Shown: positions 1 through 11,710, numbered from the stretch's first letter. The stretch is DNA of 64,000 bases from Methanolobus vulcani (GCF_006546655.1 NZ_VIAQ01000015.1:1-64000), one strand, 5' to 3'. The notes: generated by a model not told the origin, from the letters alone. Program-made: numbers and translations.

Positions 1-2628
<2,628 letters not shown>

Positions 2629-2723
2629 TTCTTTGTCCAGGCGAAATCTGATATGTGTGTGAGAGTATACACGTTTCTTTGATAAAGTATATATACAATG
2701 GTTCCTTCCATGTATCGCTCATT

Positions 2724-2795
2724 GCCAAGATGGCGGAGCGGCTACGCAATCGCCTGCAGAGCGATTCCATTCCGGTTCGAATCCGGATCTTGGCT
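2724..2795 (+). tRNA. tRNA-Cys (GCA)
   Basis: A cloverleaf folds with a 7-bp acceptor stem (gccaaga / tcttggc), T-loop ggttcgaatcc and anticodon GCA. The discriminator base is U, as expected for tRNA-Cys. It sits between 23S and 5S rRNA and is probably processed from the rRNA transcript. No CCA is encoded. In this organism the tRNA is expected to be charged with phosphoserine by SepRS (gene at 22436-24055) and then converted to Cys-tRNA. Confidence 0.96.
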
Positions 2796-2814
2796 TCACT
2801 TTATCGTTCATCGT

Positions 2815-2950
2815 GAGTGAGTTTGGCGGCCATAGCGGCGGGGTAATTCCTGTACCCATTCCGAACACAGAAGATAAGCCCGCCAGCGTTCCTTACTGTA
2901 CTGAAGTATGAGAGTCTTCGGGAAATATGGATCGCTGCCATCTCACTCAC
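2815..2950 (+). rRNA. 5S ribosomal RNA
   Basis: 5S-like sequence with the conserved core ccattccgaacacagaag, enclosed by a long terminal stem (gagtgag near 2815 pairing with ctcactc near 2944). It is placed 3' of 23S and tRNA-Cys, the usual archaeal order. The exact mature ends are uncertain by several bases because the pairing runs past the expected ends. T-rich sequence at 2952-2990 probably terminates transcription. Confidence 0.93.
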
Positions 2951-3048
2951 TCTTGATTCTAACTACTTTTTCTAAATACAATATTTTTCTACAAACAGTA
3001 ATTACTTTGGATTTTTACTGATTTTTTACACTCTTAACACTCAATGTT

Positions 3049-3063
3049 CCGCGCAAAGCGCGG
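3049..3063. other. Perfect GC-rich hairpin between rRNA operon and trkA
   Basis: A perfect 6-bp stem, CCGCGC then loop AAA then GCGCGG, lies between the 5S rRNA end and the trkA stop codon. It has no adjacent T-run on either strand. It could stabilise the 3' end of the trkHA transcript or act in rRNA operon termination; neither is shown. Confidence 0.4.
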
Positions 3064-3099
3064 CACAGAGTGATACTACTAAAAAATGTGTATGGGTAA

Positions 3100-3759
3100 T
3101 TATTTATCCACATTTCTGCCCATGGCTTCATTAACATCCTGAATAAAATCAGCCTTTGTAACGATTATAACCTCGTCCTTTTCTCTAAGCTTTGGGTCTT
3201 TCTCTGCAAAGATAAAATCACTCTTTCGATAAATTCCAATAAAAGCACTATCTTCAGGTAGTGCTATTTCTGACAACTTCTTATCAATCACACTTTCAGT
3301 CGCCACAATTCCCATAAAACGAACATCAGAGCGAACCAGATTACTTAGCTCAATAGTGTTAATGCCTCTAAGTACATCTGATATATATCTGGATGAAATG
3401 CTTGAAGGATCTATCATATAATTAAAACCAAGCTTATTGGCAACATCCATGAACTGCTTATCATCTATCTTCAGGATAATCTTCTCAACTTTTGCATCTC
3501 TGGCAATCAAACCAATAAGAATATTGTTCTGGTCATTACTGGTACAGGCAACAATTGCATCTGCACCAGGGAGGTCTGCCTTTTCCAGAATATCTGGTCT
3601 TGTACCCTCTGCATTTATCACAGTACAATCCAGGGTTTCAGCAAGCTCTTTTGCTATTGCTTCATCTTTCTCGATAAGTATGACTTCCCTTCCCTGGTCG
3701 ATCATGTTCTTTGTCAGATGTATCCCCAGTGAACCTGCACCTACAACGATAACTCTCAT
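3100..3759 (-). CDS. trkA: TrkA-type potassium uptake regulatory protein
   Basis: Cytosolic NAD(H)-binding gating subunit of a Trk potassium transporter (219 aa). The N-terminus is a Rossmann (RCK_N) domain with the GAGSLG nucleotide loop at residues 7-12 and an acidic end of strand 2 (LIEKDE). Residues ~140-219 form an RCK_C domain that typically binds a ligand. The length suits a single-RCK TrkA; two copies would assemble per channel ring. It overlaps the upstream trkH stop by 4 bases (ATGA), so the two are one operon and translationally coupled. Single-RCK KtrA proteins are the main alternative name, but the partner here is TrkH-like. Confidence 0.92.
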   Translation of the reverse strand: MRVIVVGAGSLGIHLTKNMIDQGREVILIEKDEAIAKELAETLDCTVINAEGTRPDILEKADLPGADAIVACTSNDQNNILIGLIARDAKVEKIILKIDDKQFMDVANKLGFNYMIDPSSISSRYISDVLRGINTIELSNLVRSDVRFMGIVATESVIDKKLSEIALPEDSAFIGIYRKSDFIFAEKDPKLREKDEVIIVTKADFIQDVNEAMGRNVDK

Positions 3760-5237
3760 GTTCTCACAGTCCTCCTATTGTTTCTTTTTCTTTTAATCCA
3801 TGTTCCCGGCATAAACAGCAGTATCAGTGGTATTATTTCAATTCTTCCAAACAACATATCAATAATAAGTACTGCTTTTAGCACTGCTGGCATTGCAGCG
3901 CTGGTAGCTCCTGCAGAAAGCCCTACTGTGCTAAGTGCACTTGATATCTCAAAAACAGAAGTGCTGGTGTCCACTCCATATAGCATGAATATGAACGATG
4001 AGACTACAAGTATCAGTGTGTAAAGCAGCATGAATGTAACAAGATTGTATATCTCCTCACTCTCGATAACGTGTTCCTCTATCTTCATAGGAGTAATAGT
4101 CTCTCTTGGAAGGAACAACCTGAGAAGCACATTATGTACGACCTTGAAGAGCAAAAGCACTCTGAATACTTTTATTCCACCAGCGGTTGATCCCATACAT
4201 CCTCCAATCCACATCATAAATATCAATCCTGCTTTTGATGCTTCCGACAGGATGGACAGGTCAAAGGTAGAAAAACCCGCAGTGGTAATCGCAGAGATAA
4301 CCTGGAACAAATTGTCTTTGATAGCTGCATACTCAAAGTTCTCTCTGGATAATGTGAAAGCAAATACAAGTGAACCAAACACTATCAATGTCAGGAAATA
4401 TTTTAGTTCCTTGTCCATGAAAAACTTTTCAGGCTTCTTGAACAGATATGGGTAGAGTACAAAACTGATACCTCCAAGAATACACGAAATACTGATGGCA
4501 GCGGGTATCAGATTTCCATTGTAGGCACCTATGCTGTCAGCCTGTGTTGAAAAACCTCCGGTGGATACACAGCAGAAAGCGTGACAGATGGAGTCAAAAA
4601 GTGACATTCCACTGAGCAGTAGCAGTCCAATGGAAACAAGTGTTATGACCACGTAAACCTTGCCAAGTGTACGGGTTGTGGATATTACAGTTGGTTTTAG
4701 TTTCATGTCTCCGTAGTTGGCTTTGTAGATTCTGAATGCCGTAGTTCCAGGCCTGATAAGGACTGAAAGGACCACAAGAATTATTCCAATTCCTCCTACC
4801 CATTGTCCCCATGAGCGTGCAAAAAGGAAAACCGGTCCAACATCAGCAGGAGCGACACTAAGTCCGGTTGTTGTAACTGCGGAAACGCTTTCAAAGTAAG
4901 CATCAAACAATGGCATACCAGTTGATAGCGACATAGGGATGGAACTCAAGAATGCAGATATAGGGAACACCAGAGCAACAATAATGAGTGCTTCTTTCGT
5001 TTCAAGGTCATAATCCGGTAAAGTCCTGTAAATTAAAGATCCCAGTAAAAAAATGATAGCTGCACTAACTCCATAATATGTAGCCGCTGCAAAATTGTGG
5101 AATATTAAAGCGACAATCATCGGAGCAACAAGAACAAATGAAAAAGCCAGAAGATAATATCCCATGTACTTCGCTACAGCCTTGATATCAACAGGGGTAT
5201 GCAGTTCGTACATATAATATAATGATTCGTGAATCAT
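3756..5237 (-). CDS. trkH: TrkH family potassium transporter membrane subunit
   Basis: Integral membrane potassium translocating subunit (493 aa). Four membrane-pore-membrane repeats can be traced by their selectivity-loop sequences, such as SVSAVTTTGLS near residue 135 and CCVSTGGFST in the second repeat, with a third near AITTAGFST and a fourth near ALSTVGLS. The many hydrophobic helices and the length fit TrkH rather than the shorter KtrB. It is the first gene of a two-gene operon with trkA, which overlaps its end. The upstream region (5238-5357) is shared with the divergently transcribed tgtA, so their promoters lie back to back. Confidence 0.93.
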   Translation of the reverse strand: MIHESLYYMYELHTPVDIKAVAKYMGYYLLAFSFVLVAPMIVALIFHNFAAATYYGVSAAIIFLLGSLIYRTLPDYDLETKEALIIVALVFPISAFLSSIPMSLSTGMPLFDAYFESVSAVTTTGLSVAPADVGPVFLFARSWGQWVGGIGIILVVLSVLIRPGTTAFRIYKANYGDMKLKPTVISTTRTLGKVYVVITLVSIGLLLLSGMSLFDSICHAFCCVSTGGFSTQADSIGAYNGNLIPAAISISCILGGISFVLYPYLFKKPEKFFMDKELKYFLTLIVFGSLVFAFTLSRENFEYAAIKDNLFQVISAITTAGFSTFDLSILSEASKAGLIFMMWIGGCMGSTAGGIKVFRVLLLFKVVHNVLLRLFLPRETITPMKIEEHVIESEEIYNLVTFMLLYTLILVVSSFIFMLYGVDTSTSVFEISSALSTVGLSAGATSAAMPAVLKAVLIIDMLFGRIEIIPLILLFMPGTWIKRKRNNRRTVRT

Positions 5238-5325
5238 TATAAATTATATAGTAAGTTCTGGATTAGTTCCTTTATTTTTTTGTTAATTTCCTCGTTCATT
5301 ATTTTGAAGAATATCTCAGAGGAAG

Positions 5326-5337
5326 CTTAAATATATG
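5326..5337 (+). promoter_or_regulatory. TATA box of tgtA, probably leaderless transcript
   Basis: The sequence cttaaatatatg matches an archaeal BRE/TATA element. Its centre lies about 27 bases upstream of the tgtA ATG at 5358. Archaeal transcription normally starts 22-28 bases downstream of the TATA centre, so the mRNA would begin at or next to the start codon. No Shine-Dalgarno sequence precedes the ATG, which agrees with a leaderless message. Confidence 0.6.
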
Positions 5338-5357
5338 TTAACCTCATCTAGTGGCTC

Positions 5358-6827
5358 ATGTCACAATTTGATATAATACATAAGGATGCGGCAGGGCGTA
5401 TCGGTAAGCTCACAACGTCACACGGAGTGGTGGAAACTCCTACCGTAATGCCTGTTATCAATCCAAATATCCAGACCATAAAACCATCTGAAATGAAGGA
5501 TTTTGGTGCTGAGATTCTTATCACAAATTCATATATTATCTACCGCAAAGACGAGTTAAGGGAAAAAGCTCTCAAAGACGGTTTGCATGCATTACTCGAT
5601 TATGACGGTCCAATCATGACCGATTCCGGCTCATTCCAGCTTTCAGTCTATGGTGAAGTGGAAGTTACCAACAAAGAGATCATTGATTTCCAGCAGAAAA
5701 TAGGAACCGATATCGGTGTTCCTCTGGATATTCCTACACACCCTGATGTAACTCATGAGAAAGCAAAGGAAGATATGGACATCACAATAGAGCGTCTTAA
5801 GGAAGCAAGGGAACTTGTAAAGGAGGGCGGAATGCTTCTTGCTGGTCCGGTACAGGGTGCCACTTACAAAGATCTCCGTGAAGAATGTGCACGCGAACTT
5901 TCAGATGTTGGTTTTGATGTTTATCCTTTTGGCGCAGTAGTTCCGCTTATGGAATCATATCGTTATGCAGACCTTGTGGATGTTATTGCTTCAGCCAAGA
6001 AAGGCCTGGACCCTGTAGCACCAGTTCATCTTTTTGGTGCCGGGCACCCAATGATGTTTGCACTTGCTGTTGCACTGGGATGCGATCTCTTTGACTCTGC
6101 AGCCTATGCTCTTTATGCAAAGGACAGACGTTACATCACTTCAAGAGGCACTTATCATATAGACAAGCTCAAGTACCTGCCATGCTCATGCCCTGTATGT
6201 ATGGCTCACACAGCAGAAGAGCTTAAAAAAGCCCACAACTGCACTGAACTTCTGGCAAGGCACAACCTCTATGTCACATTTGAGGAAATGCGTGAGGTCA
6301 AGCAGGCTATCTGGGAAGGTAACCTTCTGGAACTGGTAGAACAGCGCTGCCGTTCACACCCAAGAATGCTGGAAGCCTTAAAGCAGATGGCCAATTATTC
6401 CACATGGTTGGAAGAATGTGATCCGTCATCAAAATCCACTTTCTTCTACTGCGGACCCGAATCCGCAAAGCGCCCCGAGGTTCTTCGTTTCACCAAACAG
6501 CTTGAAAGGCTCACCATCAAAGGTTCAGTGCTTATCAGGCCATATCCAACAAAGAAGGATAAGGAGTACGATACTGTTATGGTATTCAAACCACCATTCG
6601 GTTCCTTTCCGCAGGATCTTGCAGAGGTTTATCCATTCAATGCAGAAGTTGTAAGGACTCCTGACTATGAGTCTCTGGAAACTGCTTTCCTTAATACTAT
6701 AAAGCTGATTGAGCTAAATCCTGAGGCAACCTACACTTTCCTGATGAGGGAGAGTTTCAATCACCCACTGGTTGAGAAACTTAGCGGAATGGATAATGTA
6801 ACAGTAGTTCCACCGAAGAGTGAGTGA
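5358..6827 (+). CDS. tgtA: archaeosine tRNA-guanine(15) transglycosylase
   Basis: Exchanges guanine-15 in the tRNA D-loop for preQ0, the first step of archaeosine formation. The TIM-barrel catalytic domain covers residues ~1-340. Active-site Asp89 lies in TDSGSFQ, and the LDIPTHPD and CDLFDSA segments are typical. The zinc site is C276-x-C278-x2-C281 plus a downstream histidine. At 489 aa it has the catalytic part and a second domain, but it lacks the C-terminal PUA extension of the ~650-residue enzymes. This is the split arrangement in which a separate TgtA2/ArcS carries the PUA. It stands alone, divergent from trkH. Confidence 0.95.
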   Translation: MSQFDIIHKDAAGRIGKLTTSHGVVETPTVMPVINPNIQTIKPSEMKDFGAEILITNSYIIYRKDELREKALKDGLHALLDYDGPIMTDSGSFQLSVYGEVEVTNKEIIDFQQKIGTDIGVPLDIPTHPDVTHEKAKEDMDITIERLKEARELVKEGGMLLAGPVQGATYKDLREECARELSDVGFDVYPFGAVVPLMESYRYADLVDVIASAKKGLDPVAPVHLFGAGHPMMFALAVALGCDLFDSAAYALYAKDRRYITSRGTYHIDKLKYLPCSCPVCMAHTAEELKKAHNCTELLARHNLYVTFEEMREVKQAIWEGNLLELVEQRCRSHPRMLEALKQMANYSTWLEECDPSSKSTFFYCGPESAKRPEVLRFTKQLERLTIKGSVLIRPYPTKKDKEYDTVMVFKPPFGSFPQDLAEVYPFNAEVVRTPDYESLETAFLNTIKLIELNPEATYTFLMRESFNHPLVEKLSGMDNVTVVPPKSE

Positions 6828-6933
6828 TTTTTAGAAATTATTTTTTCTAGGGGAGTTGAATTAGTGATAAAAAAGTAGGCAAGGATATGCCAAATTCCCC
6901 TATGATTTTTTACAGATATGTATTGACCAAAAA

Positions 6934-7101
6934 TTAGCCATCAACTACTTTTAATGATCCACCGCCAAATTGCGGATATGTTACCATCCACAGATTGTTT
7001 GTTAGAGATACTACAGCACACTCACCGGCATCTGAAATAAACCATTTACATTCGCTTTTAATACACTCTGAATTTAACAAAGGACATATATTACCTGTCA
7101 T
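6934..7101 (-). CDS. small Cys-rich protein (55 aa), function unknown
   Basis: A 55-residue frame opens with MTGNICPLLNSECIKSE and has cysteines at 6, 13, 18 and 28, followed by a Gly-rich end (QFGGGSLK). The pattern C-P-x2-x-x-x-C-x4-C-x-W-F resembles small archaeal proteins with a CPxL-C-C-WF start, which may bind metal. The region is otherwise gene-free between tgtA and the UbiA gene, and the frame is intact with ordinary codon use. Weak support comes from a T/A-rich upstream region on its strand. I do not assign a function. The flanks at 6828-6933 and 7102-7325 show nothing else beyond AT-rich, promoter-like sequence. Confidence 0.6.
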   Translation of the reverse strand: MTGNICPLLNSECIKSECKWFISDAGECAVVSLTNNLWMVTYPQFGGGSLKVVDG

Positions 7102-7325
7102 ATTGCTTTTCTCCGCACACTTTCATAAATAAAGTAAATGGTATATCACCAGACTCATATTTATTTCTTTTTAGTTTATCTTATGAAATATTGCTGCTTT
7201 CTCTTTAATATTCATACAGTACAGATTTACACGTTTTCATGTGTGTGGAGTATAATATTCTCAAATTAAGAATCAACCCTAATACTAATATATAATACAG
7301 GGAATTAGGTGCTATAATCTATCAG

Positions 7326-8279
7326 GTGATATACTTGGTTTCCACTTCAGGCTCTAAAACACGAAATCCTTATCTTGAGATGTTAAGGCCGGAAATTTCG
7401 GACATGGACTTAGCCCTGCCTGCAGCCAGCGCTTTACTTGCATCTTATCTGGTTACCGGTGGTTTTCCCGGATTAATACCGTTTATCATAGCCGTAATAG
7501 GTGGCTATGCAGCTATCACCAGTTCCTATGTTTACAACGATTGTTGCGACATCGATATTGATACTATTAATCTGCCTGATCGTCCTCTTGTGGCCGACAA
7601 GCTCACGCGGGACCAGGCGATGAAATATGCAGGATTCCTGTTTTTAGTTGCCAGTGCAGCAGCTCTTTATCTTAACCCTGAATCATTCGTGGTTCTTGTA
7701 ATTGCTGTGGTAACCATCAGTATATACTCAAAACTCGCAAAAAGAATGACTTTCCTGAGTTTTGTTCCAGTGGGAATAGCATACGGGCTTGTGCCCATTG
7801 GCATATGGCTTGCCTTTGATCCGGCAGGATTTTTAAAAACACCTGATTATGGTTCAATACTTCCGCTTCCTGCAATCTTCCTTGGTCTGATGATGTGTTT
7901 TACCGACTGGGGATTCACACTTTCAGGCGTGGCAAGGGATGTAGAAGGTGACAGAGCCAGAGGAGCACCAACATTTCCGGTAACATTTGGCATACCTGCA
8001 ACATCAAAATTCGTTACTTTTATGTGGGTTGTAGGTGTTATCGCTTCCATAGCCATTGGTCTGACAGCGGAATTGGGGCCGGTTTTCTTTGCAGGCGCAC
8101 TGCTTGCAGGCGGATGGATGCTTGTTCAATCATTTGATTTCATAAAGAACCCAACAGAAGAGCGTGGAGGAAGACTTTTCCTTCAGGGCTCCAGATATAG
8201 AGGAATAATGTTTGGTTCTCTCATACTTGACGTAATACTTTGCATACTTGTACCGGCATATTCCGGTATCTTATGGTAA
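7326..8279 (+). CDS. UbiA family prenyltransferase
   Basis: Polytopic membrane prenyltransferase (317 aa). Both Mg-diphosphate motifs are present: N71-D72-x2-D75-x3-D79 and D205-x3-D209 (RDVEGD), separated by several hydrophobic helices. UbiA enzymes in archaea make digeranylgeranylglyceryl phosphate or prenylate aromatic rings, for example in quinone or methanophenazine synthesis. The chosen start is GTG at 7326; a TTG a few codons on is possible. It heads a run with a GGR-like reductase and a radical SAM enzyme, which points to synthesis of a modified prenyl product. The sequence alone does not tell lipid from methanophenazine synthesis. Confidence 0.85.
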   Translation: MIYLVSTSGSKTRNPYLEMLRPEISDMDLALPAASALLASYLVTGGFPGLIPFIIAVIGGYAAITSSYVYNDCCDIDIDTINLPDRPLVADKLTRDQAMKYAGFLFLVASAAALYLNPESFVVLVIAVVTISIYSKLAKRMTFLSFVPVGIAYGLVPIGIWLAFDPAGFLKTPDYGSILPLPAIFLGLMMCFTDWGFTLSGVARDVEGDRARGAPTFPVTFGIPATSKFVTFMWVVGVIASIAIGLTAELGPVFFAGALLAGGWMLVQSFDFIKNPTEERGGRLFLQGSRYRGIMFGSLILDVILCILVPAYSGILW

Positions 8280-8329
8280 TTTTTATATTTTTGGTAGCTT
8301 TGTTAGATTAGCAACTTAAGAGGTTCAAC

Positions 8330-9487
8330 ATGGATGCAGATATCATAGTAATAGGAGCTTCCCCTGCGGGAGTCATGGCAGCCAGGAATGCATCGGCAAA
8401 AGGCTGCAAAGTCATACTTCTCGACAAAAAGGAAGCTGTGGGCGTACCCACTCACCCTGCAAACACATTTTTCAAAGGAATGTTTGACAGGACAGGAGAG
8501 GAAGTAGACCAGAGTTATGTAATAAAGAACCTCAAGGGAGCTTATATTATCGCACCTTGCGGGAAGAACGTGATTTTTGAAGGTGATGCTTATTTCCTTA
8601 ACAGGAAAAAGTTTGATGAATTTTATATCAAGCAGGCTAAAGATGCAGGTGCTGATGTTCGCTTCGGTATCGAAGTTCTCAATGTCCTCAGGACAGAAGG
8701 TGGCTTTATTGTAAGCACATCAAAAGGCAAGATCAAATGCAAACTTGTCATTGTCTCAGATGGAATAAACTCAAGGGTCGCTGCACTTATGGGCATGAAA
8801 CCAATCAAACATACTCAGGATATTGCCTGGTCACTTGAGGCTGAGATCGAAGCAGAAGGAATCGGCGAACCTGATTACTTTGAATATTATGTAGGTAACC
8901 ATGCACCAGGATGGAAATCCACGTATTCTCCATGCGGTGGCAACAGGGCTACACTTGGAATGTATGTACGCAGGCATGGGACTGATGTTTCCGACTTTTT
9001 CGATGCATGGCTTGAAAAGTTCAAGGAGCTTAAAGGTCTGGATGATGTGAAGATCATAAGCAAATCCACCGGTGGTGATCCAATTGTTGCAATTCCAGGT
9101 GAGCTTGTGGCTGATGGCGTGATGATAGTCGGAGGTTCAGCAGCCCAGTCTGGAATTGGCTATGGTATGCATGCAGGACAGATGTGCGGTGACGTTGCAG
9201 CCGATGCAATTTCAAAAGGTAATACTTCAAAGAGTTTCCTGTTCGAGTACAGAAAACGCTGGAATGCGGCTTACAGGACAGAATATTATCTTGGAAGGTT
9301 CGCAATGGAAGCTCTAAGGAAGATGACTGACAAAGAGATCGATGGGATGATGGAAGTCTTTGAAGGTGAGGACCTGAAAGTTCTTAGCGGAAGTCCTTTC
9401 AATCAGGCGTTACAGGTATCAAAGATGATACTGAAGAATAATCCATCTTCTATACTTTCATACAGGGCCATTTTCAGGAACAAATAA
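8330..9487 (+). CDS. geranylgeranyl reductase family FAD-dependent protein
   Basis: Flavoprotein of the GGR family (385 aa), which saturates double bonds in isoprenoid chains. The N-terminal FAD dinucleotide loop is GASPAG (residues 9-14). The second FAD motif is around VADGVMIVGGSAAQSGIG, followed by the helix GYGMHAGQM. The start has an upstream RBS-like aagaggttc. The gene lies 50 bases after the UbiA gene and its stop overlaps the next ATG by one base. Context suggests it reduces the prenyl chain attached or used by the neighbouring UbiA enzyme. A general archaeal lipid GGR elsewhere in the genome is possible, so specialised use here is inference. Confidence 0.85.
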   Translation: MDADIIVIGASPAGVMAARNASAKGCKVILLDKKEAVGVPTHPANTFFKGMFDRTGEEVDQSYVIKNLKGAYIIAPCGKNVIFEGDAYFLNRKKFDEFYIKQAKDAGADVRFGIEVLNVLRTEGGFIVSTSKGKIKCKLVIVSDGINSRVAALMGMKPIKHTQDIAWSLEAEIEAEGIGEPDYFEYYVGNHAPGWKSTYSPCGGNRATLGMYVRRHGTDVSDFFDAWLEKFKELKGLDDVKIISKSTGGDPIVAIPGELVADGVMIVGGSAAQSGIGYGMHAGQMCGDVAADAISKGNTSKSFLFEYRKRWNAAYRTEYYLGRFAMEALRKMTDKEIDGMMEVFEGEDLKVLSGSPFNQALQVSKMILKNNPSSILSYRAIFRNK

Positions 9488-10635
9488 TGATGAAACCAAA
9501 ATATTATTTCTACAAGAACCCGGTTTTCAAGGTATATGCTCAGGTTGAGAATAACCGGGTAAGAATGAAGACCTCAGGCATTGCATCATCTATTATGGGT
9601 TCTTTTGTAGCGGATATGATGGAAATATTCGAAAATACAAAACCCTCAAAGGTTGAAAATGATAAACTCATTTATTCAACATGGATGCCTCCAATTCCAA
9701 GCAAGGCATTTGACCGGCTTGTATCCAGTCAGATGAAAGCCATGAGGGGAAAATATGTTCCAGAGCAGATTACAATTTCTATTACGGAAGAATGCCCTAA
9801 CAGGTGTCTCCATTGCGCTCTTCCTGACACTAAGAACAAAGCAAGGCTAGATCCTGATACTGTAAAAAGTGTGATAGACCAGACTATTGATCTTGGCACA
9901 ACTCTTATTATCTTTGATGGAGGTGAACCTCTACTTTATAATGGTCTTGAAGATCTTATCAGCTATGTAGACCAGTCACATGCAATTCCAGGCCTTTTCA
10001 CATCTGGTGTGGGAATGACTCCGCAGCGTGCAGAGAGTCTCAAAAATGCAGGTCTTTCCATGCTAAGTGTTAGTTTTGACAGCGCCAACGAGGAAGGGCA
10101 CGATTACATGAGGGGCAGGCCGGGTGTTTTCAAGGAAGCTGTAAATGCTCTCAAAAATGGCCTTAATGCAGGTCTGTTGGTTGGAATCTATGTAGTTCTC
10201 TCACCACGCAACGTTGATGAACTCGATGATTTCTACGAACTTGCAAAGGAGATTGGTGTGCATGAACTCTCATTCTATGAGATTGTTCCCACAGGCAGAT
10301 GGGAAGGTCATGAAAAGGAAGTGCTTTCTCCGGATGATATCAAAAAGTTCGATGATTTTGTTAAAAGAGCATCCAATGCAGAAGGGCCACGTGTTTTCCC
10401 GATTCCTCAGATTATCAGGAAAATGGGATGTTTTGCAGGCAGGAAATGGCTCCATGTAACTCCGGAAGGTAATGTACTTCCATGTGCATGCATGCCAAAG
10501 CCATACGGTAATATTCACGAAGAAAGTCTTGAATCAATATGGAAAAAGATATACACTGACCCGGTGTTCGGTACAGGTCCATGCCTGATGCGTGATTCAT
10601 CATTCAGGATCAATCATCTTGGTCTTGAACGGTGA
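9487..10635 (+). CDS. radical SAM / SPASM domain protein
   Basis: 382-aa enzyme with an N-terminal extension (~95 aa), then the 4Fe-4S radical SAM motif C103-x3-C107-x2-C110 (CPNRCLHC) and a GGEP motif (FDGGEPLL). The C-terminal SPASM-type region carries further cysteines (GCFAG, LPCACMP and GPCLM) that could bind auxiliary clusters. SPASM enzymes modify peptides or small molecules by radical chemistry. The ATG overlaps the preceding stop (TAATG), indicating translational coupling with the GGR gene. The substrate is not known; one guess is chain or ring modification in methanophenazine or lipid synthesis. Confidence 0.85.
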   Translation: MMKPKYYFYKNPVFKVYAQVENNRVRMKTSGIASSIMGSFVADMMEIFENTKPSKVENDKLIYSTWMPPIPSKAFDRLVSSQMKAMRGKYVPEQITISITEECPNRCLHCALPDTKNKARLDPDTVKSVIDQTIDLGTTLIIFDGGEPLLYNGLEDLISYVDQSHAIPGLFTSGVGMTPQRAESLKNAGLSMLSVSFDSANEEGHDYMRGRPGVFKEAVNALKNGLNAGLLVGIYVVLSPRNVDELDDFYELAKEIGVHELSFYEIVPTGRWEGHEKEVLSPDDIKKFDDFVKRASNAEGPRVFPIPQIIRKMGCFAGRKWLHVTPEGNVLPCACMPKPYGNIHEESLESIWKKIYTDPVFGTGPCLMRDSSFRINHLGLER

Positions 10636-10746
10636 TTATTTCCTTTTTTATTCTTTTAGATACATCTACGATTCAGTATCTTTTAATTTCAATAGCTAAG
10701 CTAGTATCTGATACTAACCAATGAACTAATTAATAAAAAACAGTTG

Positions 10747-10770
10747 AAAAAAGGGTGAAAATCACCCTCT
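10747..10770 (-). terminator. Hairpin terminator after coiled-coil gene
   Basis: On the minus strand the sequence forms GGGTGA-loop-TCACCC (arms 10762-10767 and 10753-10758) followed by six T residues. It lies just beyond the stop of the coiled-coil gene at 10780, so it probably ends the serB-coiled-coil transcript. Confidence 0.65.
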
Positions 10771-10779
10771 TTAATTTGA

Positions 10780-11688
10780 TTATTTCAGGACACCAGATCT
10801 CTGGATCGCCATAAGGTTCTCCATGGTGAGCTTTTCTCCGGACTTGAATTTGTCAAAGATGTCTTCTGCATCCTTGCGTGCCTCTGCCCTTGAAGCTTCT
10901 TTCTTGCCATCGACATCTCCCTTTCTGAGTTTGCGAAGTTCTTTGTCAATGTCACGGATCTCTTTCTGAGCTGTAATGAAGAGCTTATGCTGTTCATCAG
11001 CTTTTTCCTGGAAGTGAACGAATTCTTTGTGAGCAGCATCAGATTCTGCGCGGACCTTGTCAGCCTCTTTGAAGGTGGTAATCATCTTGTCATGATATTC
11101 CTGAGCCTTCTGTGCGTACTCTGATAGTGTAGTGTGATAAGTGGATGCCTCGTCCCTGATCCCCTGAGCCTCAGCCAGCAGGTTCTTGAGTTCATCGTTG
11201 CCTTCAAGCTGCTGTTTCTTTACAACATACTGTTTCTGGAGTTCAGTGATTTTGTTGACCAGTTCTCTTTCCTTGTTGGTTGTAAGGACCTCTGTCTGCT
11301 GTGCGAATTCCAGCCTGTCGATCTCCTTGCGGATATCTTTGATAGAAGGACCACCAAGGTTGTTCTCATTGCGTATCTGGTCGATCTTAGCAAATACTTC
11401 GTTAGCCTTGTTGTTGACCTCATCACGGAGTGCTTTGTTCTCCTTTACCTTCTCGTTGTTTTCGTCACGGAGTCCCTTGTATTCCTGTGCTTCATTGATA
11501 AGGTCTTTAGTCTTCTTGTTCAGCTCATTACGCTTTGCTGCGAGAGTACTTGCTTCTGCGTTGAGTTCGTTACGTTTCTTCTTATATTCTTCAGACAGGT
11601 TCTTAAGCTCTGTCTTCTTGTCGTTCAGTTCTTTCATCATTTCCTTATTATCCTCCCGGTCCAGCAAAAGAGCTGGCATTTCATGCAT
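10780..11688 (-). CDS. archaeal coiled-coil protein (COG1340 type)
   Basis: 302 residues, almost entirely Lys/Glu/Asn/Leu-rich with heptad spacing and no membrane segment or catalytic motif. Long alpha-helical coiled coil runs from about residue 12 to 255, with a basic patch near KLRKGDVDGKKEASRAEARK and a short globular tail. It matches the general character of the conserved, uncharacterised archaeal coiled-coil family COG1340. It follows serB by 22 bases on the same strand and probably shares its message. No function is assigned. The opposite-strand open frames across it are artefacts of its biased codon use. Confidence 0.8.
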   Translation of the reverse strand: MHEMPALLLDREDNKEMMKELNDKKTELKNLSEEYKKKRNELNAEASTLAAKRNELNKKTKDLINEAQEYKGLRDENNEKVKENKALRDEVNNKANEVFAKIDQIRNENNLGGPSIKDIRKEIDRLEFAQQTEVLTTNKERELVNKITELQKQYVVKKQQLEGNDELKNLLAEAQGIRDEASTYHTTLSEYAQKAQEYHDKMITTFKEADKVRAESDAAHKEFVHFQEKADEQHKLFITAQKEIRDIDKELRKLRKGDVDGKKEASRAEARKDAEDIFDKFKSGEKLTMENLMAIQRSGVLK

Positions 11689-11710
11689 CTCTAATGCACG
11701 ATACTTGGCA

